Assembly (NCBI RefSeq): GCF_013256625.1
Contig: NZ_CP053908.1
Span: forward strand, 2,356,001 to 2,420,000
Direction: 5' to 3'
Source of the DNA: Hymenobacter sp. BRD128
GTDB lineage: Bacteria > Bacteroidota > Bacteroidia > Cytophagales > Hymenobacteraceae
Length of the DNA: 64,000 bases
The notes beneath the pieces were generated by a model that made no database searches, was not told the origin of the DNA, and saw nothing but the letters and a program-made list of their open reading frames with translations. This document shows, in pieces, positions 58,943 to 64,000 of this stretch (the stretch's first letter is position 1; each line of letters starts with the position of its first letter). Position numbers and translations under genes: made by a program.

Positions 58943-59557
58943 ATGGATTTTCCTTCCAAACTTATTGAGAACGCGGTAGTGGAGCTGTCGCGCCTGCCCG
59001 GCATCGGCAAGAAAACCGCCCTGCGGCTAGCCCTGCACCTGCTCAAGGCCGAAAGCGACACCACCGCCAACCTGGCCGAGGCGCTGGCCAAGATGCGCTT
59101 CGACATCACGTATTGCCGCACCTGCCACAGCATTTCCGACTCGGAGGAGTGCAGCATCTGCGCCAATAAGCTGCGCGACCACGCCCAGGTGTGCGTGGTG
59201 GCCGATGTGCGCGACGTGATTGCCATCGAAAATACCGGCCAGTACCAGGGCGTGTACCACGTGCTGGGCGGCGTCATTTCGCCCATCGAGGGCATCGGCC
59301 CGGCCGACTTGCAGGTCGATTCGCTGGTGGCCCGCGCCGGCGCCGAAGACTCGGAAATCCGCGAAATCATCCTGGCCATTTCGCCCACGATGGAGGGCGA
59401 CACCACGGCCTTCTACCTCTCGCGCCGCCTGCGCGACTTCGAGAACGTGCACATCAGCACCATCGCCCGCGGCATTCCGATGGGCGGCGAGCTCGAATAC
59501 GCCGACGAAATCACGCTCGGCCGCAGTATCGTGGAGCGCCAGCGGCAGGCGCGCTAG
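58943..59557 (+). CDS. recR: Recombination protein RecR
   Basis: The 204-residue protein has an HhH region (SRLPGIGKKTALRLALHLL), the Cys4 zinc finger (CRTCHSISDSEECSIC), a Toprim domain (VCVVADVRDVIAIENTGQYQ, then HVLGGVISPIEGIGP) and a C-terminal Walker-B-like segment (TIARGIPMGGELEYADEITL). It works with RecO/RecF in loading RecA at gaps. It is full length and lies 10 bp after clpS. Confidence 0.97.
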   Translation: MDFPSKLIENAVVELSRLPGIGKKTALRLALHLLKAESDTTANLAEALAKMRFDITYCRTCHSISDSEECSICANKLRDHAQVCVVADVRDVIAIENTGQYQGVYHVLGGVISPIEGIGPADLQVDSLVARAGAEDSEIREIILAISPTMEGDTTAFYLSRRLRDFENVHISTIARGIPMGGELEYADEITLGRSIVERQRQAR

Positions 59558-59592
59558 CCCATCCCTCGTTACTACTTTAACTTCGCCCTCCT

Positions 59593-61557
59593 GTGGTGAA
59601 GCTCTCCGTCGTCATTGTTAATTACAACGTCTGCTACTTCCTGGAGCAAACGCTGCTTTCGGTACGCCAGGCGGCGGCGGGGCTCGGCGAGCCGGTGGAA
59701 GTATTCGTAGTTGACAATAACTCGGCCGACCACTCGGTGGCGATGGTGCGCCAGCGCTTCCCGGAAGTTATTCTCTTGGAAAACAAAGATAATCCGGGCT
59801 TCTCTAGGGCTAATAACCAAGCCCTGCGGCTAGCCACCGGCCAGTACCAGCTGCTGCTCAACCCCGATACGCTCGTCGAGGAAACTACCTTTCGGCGCTG
59901 CTGCGACTTTATGGACGCGCACCCGCGCTGCGGCGGCCTGGGCGTGATGATGCTCGACGGCCAGGGCCGGTTTTTGCCCGAAAGCAAGCGCGGCTTGCCC
60001 ACGCCGGCAGTGGCCTTTTATAAGATGTTCGGGCTGGCTAGCCTCTTCCCCAAATCGCGCACCTTCGGGCGCTACCACCTGGGCTTTCTGGCTAACGACG
60101 AAGCCCACGAGGTGGCCGTGCTCAGCGGCGCGTTTATGCTGCTGCGCCAGGCGGCCCTAACGCAAGTGGGGCTGCTGGACGAGGATTATTTTATGTACGG
60201 CGAGGACATCGACCTCTCGTACCGCCTCACCCGGGGCGGCTGGCAAAATTGGTATTTTCCGGGCACCCGCATCCTACACTACAAGGGCGAGAGCACCAAG
60301 CGCACGAGCGTCAACTACGTGCTGGTGTTTTACCGAGCCATGGTCATTTTTGCCCGCAAGCACTTCGCTTCCAGCCAGGCCGGGCTGTTTTCCTTCTTGA
60401 TAAACAGCGCCATCTGGCTGCGGGCGGGGCTAGCCCTGGCCCAGCGGCTGGCCACGGCCGCCACGCCGGTGCTGCTCGATGCCGGCCTGCTCTACGCGGG
60501 CATGTACGTGCTAAAGTCGTACTGGGAAGTCAACCAGAAATACGTGCGCACCCCCTACCCACCCCAGTATATGCTGGTGGCGGTGCCGCTCTACATTGGG
60601 GTGTGGCTCGCCACCACCTGGCTCAGCGGGGGCTACGACCAGCCCACCCGCGCCAGCCGCGTGGTGCGCGGCGTGGCCGTGGGCACGGTCCTGATTTCGG
60701 CCGTGTCGAATTTCTTCGACAACTGGCGCTTCTCGAAAGCGCTCATTGTGCTGGGCGGCGGCTGGGCAGTAGCCGCGTTCGTGGGCCGGCGGGTACTCAG
60801 CCACTGGCTGCGCCAAGGCAACCTGCGCCTGAGCGAAGCCCGCCCCAAAACCCTGGCCATCGTGGGCTCGGCCCCGGAAAGCCAGCGCGTGCGCCAGCTG
60901 CTGGCGCAGGCCCAGGTGCCGGGCAAGGTTATCGGCTACGTCACGCCCGGCGGGGCTAGCCCCGCCCTGCCCCGCCCCGACTACCTCGGCCCGGTGGCCG
61001 AGCTGCCCGCGCTGCTGCGCCTCTACGGTCTCACGGAGCTGATTTTCTGCGGCCAGGACCTGCCCGCCAGTCAGATTATCGACCTCATGGCTAGCCTGCC
61101 CGCCCACCCGCCAGTAGCGTACAAAATATTGCCAACGGGTAGTCAGTATATCATCGGCAGCAGCCACAAGGATGCGCCCGGCGACTACTACGCCCTCGAC
61201 CGCTCGTGGCGCCTGAGCCAGCCGGCCCAGCGCCGCAACAAACGCCTATTAGACCTTTGCACCTGCTTGATAATAAGCTTACTAATTCCTTTATTAGTGT
61301 GGGTGCAGCACCGGCCCAGCGGGCTGCTGCGCAACCTAGGCCAAGTGCTGCGTGGCCGCCGCAGCTGGGTGGGGTTGCGCTACCTGCCCGAGGCCAGCCG
61401 CTACCCCGCCGTGCTCTCACCCGCCGACGTGGCCGCCACCGCTAGCCCACTCGACGCGGCCACCCGCCAGCGGCTGGAATTGCTGTATGCCCAGGACTAC
61501 GAGCCGGGCTTTGATGTGACTGCGCTCTGGCGCGGCTGGCGCCGGCTGGGCGGCTAG
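59593..61557 (+). CDS. Chimeric glycosyltransferase family 2 with membrane and nucleotide-binding-like domains
   Basis: A 654-residue protein. The first 260 residues are a rhamnosyltransferase-type GT2 domain (LSVVIVNYNVCYFLEQTLLS, VDNNSADHS, NPGFSRANNQAL, LLNPDTLVEE, DEDYFMYGEDIDLSYRL). About five membrane segments follow (270-430), then a Rossmann-like domain (KTLAIVGSAPESQRVRQLLA, GLTELIFCGQDLPASQIIDL) like the N-terminal part of polyprenyl glycosylphosphotransferases, then another membrane segment (CTCLIISLLIPLLVWV) and a small tail. It probably adds sugars to a lipid-linked surface glycan. The start is GTG 59593; the second GTG codon is an alternative. Confidence 0.85.
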   Translation: MVKLSVVIVNYNVCYFLEQTLLSVRQAAAGLGEPVEVFVVDNNSADHSVAMVRQRFPEVILLENKDNPGFSRANNQALRLATGQYQLLLNPDTLVEETTFRRCCDFMDAHPRCGGLGVMMLDGQGRFLPESKRGLPTPAVAFYKMFGLASLFPKSRTFGRYHLGFLANDEAHEVAVLSGAFMLLRQAALTQVGLLDEDYFMYGEDIDLSYRLTRGGWQNWYFPGTRILHYKGESTKRTSVNYVLVFYRAMVIFARKHFASSQAGLFSFLINSAIWLRAGLALAQRLATAATPVLLDAGLLYAGMYVLKSYWEVNQKYVRTPYPPQYMLVAVPLYIGVWLATTWLSGGYDQPTRASRVVRGVAVGTVLISAVSNFFDNWRFSKALIVLGGGWAVAAFVGRRVLSHWLRQGNLRLSEARPKTLAIVGSAPESQRVRQLLAQAQVPGKVIGYVTPGGASPALPRPDYLGPVAELPALLRLYGLTELIFCGQDLPASQIIDLMASLPAHPPVAYKILPTGSQYIIGSSHKDAPGDYYALDRSWRLSQPAQRRNKRLLDLCTCLIISLLIPLLVWVQHRPSGLLRNLGQVLRGRRSWVGLRYLPEASRYPAVLSPADVAATASPLDAATRQRLELLYAQDYEPGFDVTALWRGWRRLGG

Positions 61558-61693
61558 CCCACTTGCTTTAGCGACTAAGCCGGGCGGTTTTTTAAGCAAC
61601 AAAAAGTAGAGCCTGGCCCCGCCCCGGAAGCCGTTGGGCGAAGAAATAGCCGGTGGCAGCAGTAGTGGCGGCCAATAATAAGCGCGGGGGCGG

Positions 61694-61701
61694 CTACCTT
61701 T
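61694..61701 (+). promoter_or_regulatory. Putative -7 box before the Cys-containing small protein
   Basis: TACCTTTG is an exact TAnnTTTG match, 21 bp before the GTG at 61723. No clear -33 TTG is present. It probably drives the small protein and the TonB receptor that follows. Confidence 0.5.
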
Positions 61702-61722
61702 GCGCCGTCTCATTGGGTCGCT

Positions 61723-62097
61723 GTGAAAGCATTTTTCGCCTATTTCTTTATTTCGCTAGTGCTGCTGCAATCGTTCAGCCGCGAAGTATTGCTGGTGGAT
61801 TTTGCGCTCAACCAATCGGTTATCACGGCCCGCTACTGCGTAAACAAGGCCCGCCCGGCCCTGCACTGCGATGGCAAGTGCTACTTCGCCAAGAAAGCCC
61901 GCCAGCAGGAAGAGCGCCAGAACAAGTCGGCCGGCCCCGTGAAGGAGCAGCTCGAAATGCTGCCCGCCGCCTTTGGCCCGTGGCAGCTGCCGGCGGCCCG
62001 GCCGGCTACGCACCTGACCAGCCCGCGCTACGCGGCGCTGGTGCCGGGGCACTACGCGGTCCCGCTAGGGTCTGTTTTCCGCCCGCCCCTCGGCTAG
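61723..62097 (+). CDS. Hypothetical membrane-anchored protein with NKxRPxLHCxGKC motif
   Basis: The 124-residue protein starts at GTG with an N-terminal hydrophobic anchor (KAFFAYFFISLVLLQSFSR), then ITARYCVNKARPALHCDGKC and a charged stretch (KKARQQEERQNKSAGPVKEQ) and a Pro/Ala tail. The Cys spacing (Cys-x9-Cys-x3-Cys) recurs in small proteins encoded next to metal-related TonB receptors in Bacteroidota, so a metal-linked role is possible. It ends 116 bp before the TonB receptor gene. An overlapping longer frame in another phase (61653-62198) is a shadow. Confidence 0.7.
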   Translation: MKAFFAYFFISLVLLQSFSREVLLVDFALNQSVITARYCVNKARPALHCDGKCYFAKKARQQEERQNKSAGPVKEQLEMLPAAFGPWQLPAARPATHLTSPRYAALVPGHYAVPLGSVFRPPLG

Positions 62098-62213
62098 GCC
62101 TACCTCCGCTTGGGGAGTTGCCGGCTGGCCGGTGCCCAGGGCTGCTTTGCGCACGCCCGGGCGCTGGCCGGGCCTTGCCCCCATTGGGTTTGGGTTAGTC
62201 TTTTTTCAGGGGA

Positions 62214-64000
62214 ATGAAAGGTATTTTTATGGGTGCCGGGCTGGCCGTGGCTAGCCTGGTGAGCGCGCAGGCGCAGCAAGCCGCCGTGCGCGGCACCGTG
62301 CTCGATGCGCAGTCGCAGCAGCCGCTGCCGGGCGTAACGGTAGTAGCGCCGGGCACCGGCGCCGGCACGACCACCGATGCCAGCGGGCGCTTTGTACTGG
62401 AATTGCCGGCCGCCGGCCGCGAGCTAACTATCTCGTTTATTGGCTACAACACGCAGCAGGTGCGCGTGCCGGCCACGGGCCACGCCCTCACCGTGCGGCT
62501 GGAGGCGGCGCCCGTGAGCCTGCAAGGCGTGGTGGTGTCGGGCAGCCGCGAGCAGGAGCGGCGCACCGAAACGCCGGTAGCCATCAGCCAGCTTTCGCCG
62601 CAGCTCCTGGCCGATACCAAGGCCACGGCGCCTTACCAGCTGCTCAATAAGGTGGCGGGCGTGTACATGGTGGACCTGGGCGCCGAGCAGCACATGATGG
62701 CTATCCGCCAGCCGATTACGACCAACGCGGTGTACCTGTATTTGGAAGACGGGCTGCCCATCCGGCCCATCGGCATCTTCAACCACAACGCGCTGTACGA
62801 GATAAACCAGGCCGGCGTGCGTAGCATCGAGGTGGTGAAGGGCCCGGCCTCGTCGCTCTACGGCTCTAACGCCATTGGCGGGGCGGTCAACTTTTTGACC
62901 AAGCAGCCCACGCCGCTGCCCACGGTGGGTGCCTCGGTGCAGGGCGATAACTTCGGCTACCGGCGCGTAGATGCCAGCGCCAGCGGCACGGTAGGCCGGC
63001 TTGGGCTGTACGCGGGCGGCTACGCGGCCCAGCAGCGCGGCGGCTGGCAAGACTATACCGACTTCAACAAGCAGTCGTGGACGCTGCGGGCCGACTACAC
63101 CTTCAGCCCCAAAACCCGGCTTATCGGCACGGGCAGCTACAATTACCTCTACACCCAAACGCCGGGCACGCTCGACAGCGCGCACTTCTACAGCCGCACT
63201 TACCAGAGCAACAACCGCTTCACCAACCGCGAGGTGACGGCCGTGCGCGCCAGCCTGCGCCTGGAGCACGACTGGAGCCCTAGCCAGCAAACGGCCCTCA
63301 CGGCCTTCACGCGCTACAACTCGACCGGCCAGCTGCCGAGCTACTATATCGCCGACGTGCGCGTGAACGGCGCGTACCAAAGCTCGACGGGGCAGGTTAA
63401 TAACCAGTCGTTTCACAGCTACGGGGCGCTGGCGCAGCACCGCGCCGACCTGGGTTTCCTGAACTCGCGCCTCATCGTGGGGGCGTATGCCGATTTCAGC
63501 CCGAGCACATACTACGCGCGTTTTCTGACGATTCAGAAGGATGTAGCAAATAATTTTTACACTGGCTACACCGACACCGGCCGCTACCTTGACGATTACA
63601 AAATCAACCTCTCCAACGTGGCGGCCTACGCCCAGTATGAGGTGCAGGCCACCGAGGCACTGCGCCTGGTGGGCGGCCTGCGCTACGACCGCGTGCAGTA
63701 CAAGTTCAGCAACAACCTGAGCGGCAGCCAAACCAGCAAGAAGGCTAGCCAGGACAACGTGTACAACATTGTGGCGCCTAAGCTCGGCCTGACCTACGCG
63801 CTAGGGCCGGCCCAGGGCCTGTACGCCAATTTCAGCACCGGCTTCCAGCCGCCCGAAACGGGCAGCCTCTACAGCTCGCGCCAGACTATTGAGCTGAAGC
63901 AGGCCAATTTCACCAATTATGAGGCCGGCGGCTGGGTCGCCTTATTTGAGCGCAAGGTGTATATTGACCTGAGCCTCTACCAGATGGAAGGGCGCAACGA
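62214..64000 (+). CDS. TonB-dependent receptor with carboxypeptidase-like N-domain, truncated by right edge
   Basis: From ATG 62214 the frame is open to the window end (595 codons). The signal peptide (MKGIFMGAGLAVASLVSAQA) is followed by a CarboxypepD_reg-like domain (RGTVLDAQSQQPLPGVTVVA, FIGYNTQQVRVP), a plug (VVVSGSREQERRTETPVAIS, MAIRQPITTNAVYLYLEDGL, VVKGPASSLYGSNAIGGAVN) and about half of the barrel. It lacks the SusC signature and is likely a siderophore- or metal-type receptor. With the Cys-containing small protein upstream it probably makes a metal-uptake unit. The C-terminus is outside the window. Confidence 0.93.
   Translation, partial: MKGIFMGAGLAVASLVSAQAQQAAVRGTVLDAQSQQPLPGVTVVAPGTGAGTTTDASGRFVLELPAAGRELTISFIGYNTQQVRVPATGHALTVRLEAAPVSLQGVVVSGSREQERRTETPVAISQLSPQLLADTKATAPYQLLNKVAGVYMVDLGAEQHMMAIRQPITTNAVYLYLEDGLPIRPIGIFNHNALYEINQAGVRSIEVVKGPASSLYGSNAIGGAVNFLTKQPTPLPTVGASVQGDNFGYRRVDASASGTVGRLGLYAGGYAAQQRGGWQDYTDFNKQSWTLRADYTFSPKTRLIGTGSYNYLYTQTPGTLDSAHFYSRTYQSNNRFTNREVTAVRASLRLEHDWSPSQQTALTAFTRYNSTGQLPSYYIADVRVNGAYQSSTGQVNNQSFHSYGALAQHRADLGFLNSRLIVGAYADFSPSTYYARFLTIQKDVANNFYTGYTDTGRYLDDYKINLSNVAAYAQYEVQATEALRLVGGLRYDRVQYKFSNNLSGSQTSKKASQDNVYNIVAPKLGLTYALGPAQGLYANFSTGFQPPETGSLYSSRQTIELKQANFTNYEAGGWVALFERKVYIDLSLYQMEGRN

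Noticed and set aside
61653..62198. 181-codon frame overlapping the Cys-motif protein
   Set aside because: Different phase, Pro/Arg/Ala-rich, no motif; the 61723 frame has a membrane anchor and a conserved-looking Cys motif.

Overview
The window looks like a chromosomal segment of a Hymenobacter-like member of the Bacteroidota (Cytophagales). Evidence: high GC, a SusC/SusD pair, several TonB-dependent receptors, Bat-type aerotolerance proteins, almost no Shine-Dalgarno sequences, and promoter boxes of the Bacteroidota type (TAnnTTTG). No rRNA, transposase, prophage or CRISPR array was seen. One tRNA-Ser(GCU) lies near the left end.

Layout. 1-5.8 kb: two small minus-strand frames at the edge, tRNA-Ser, a BatB/BatC pair, a thiolase and a MORN-repeat protein. 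5.8-10.6 kb (minus strand): the most unusual part, a putative isonitrile (isocyanide) natural-product cluster. It consists of a TetR regulator fused to a PvcA/IsnA/Dit1 isonitrile synthase, a PvcB/TauD-type dioxygenase fused to a UbiA prenyltransferase, and an FAD-dependent oxidoreductase. A palindromic operator candidate overlaps the promoter. 10.6-23.1 kb: topoisomerase III, a DMT exporter, a TonB receptor, a DUF3078 protein, an acyltransferase, carbonic anhydrase, a two-component system and a PAP2 phosphatase.

23.1-54.1 kb is a large pectin utilisation locus. The first unit (23.4-30.3 kb) encodes polygalacturonase (GH28), unsaturated-uronyl hydrolase (GH105) with an extra C-terminal domain, an FAH-family enzyme and two pectin methylesterases (CE8). 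A LacI regulator faces the second unit (32.1-54.1 kb): KduD, KduI, SusC, SusD, PL10 pectate lyase, UxaB, UxaA, UxaC, KdgK, KdgA, ExuT, an NTF2-like protein, an FBPase-like protein lacking metal-site Asp residues, an aldehyde dehydrogenase and an esterase. Together these de-esterify and cut pectin outside the cell, import oligomers, and send both unsaturated and saturated galacturonate through 2-keto-3-deoxygluconate (KDG) to pyruvate and glyceraldehyde-3-phosphate. A 30-bp element with a CG-centred palindrome, 25/30 identical, lies upstream of both units and is the likely LacI operator; a weaker copy precedes kdgK.

54.2-64 kb: a Na+/H+ antiporter, a P450 coupled to an unknown gene, clpS, recR, a chimeric glycosyltransferase, and a small Cys-containing protein followed by a TonB receptor running off the right edge.

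Two window-wide features stand out. Interspersed imperfect palindromes of about 90-110 bp sit between genes and extend some open frames artificially. Five genes (batC-like, lacI, kduI, the FBPase-like gene, the esterase) carry single-base-type frameshifts at homopolymers or next to CTAGCC, which suggests residual sequencing error rather than gene decay.
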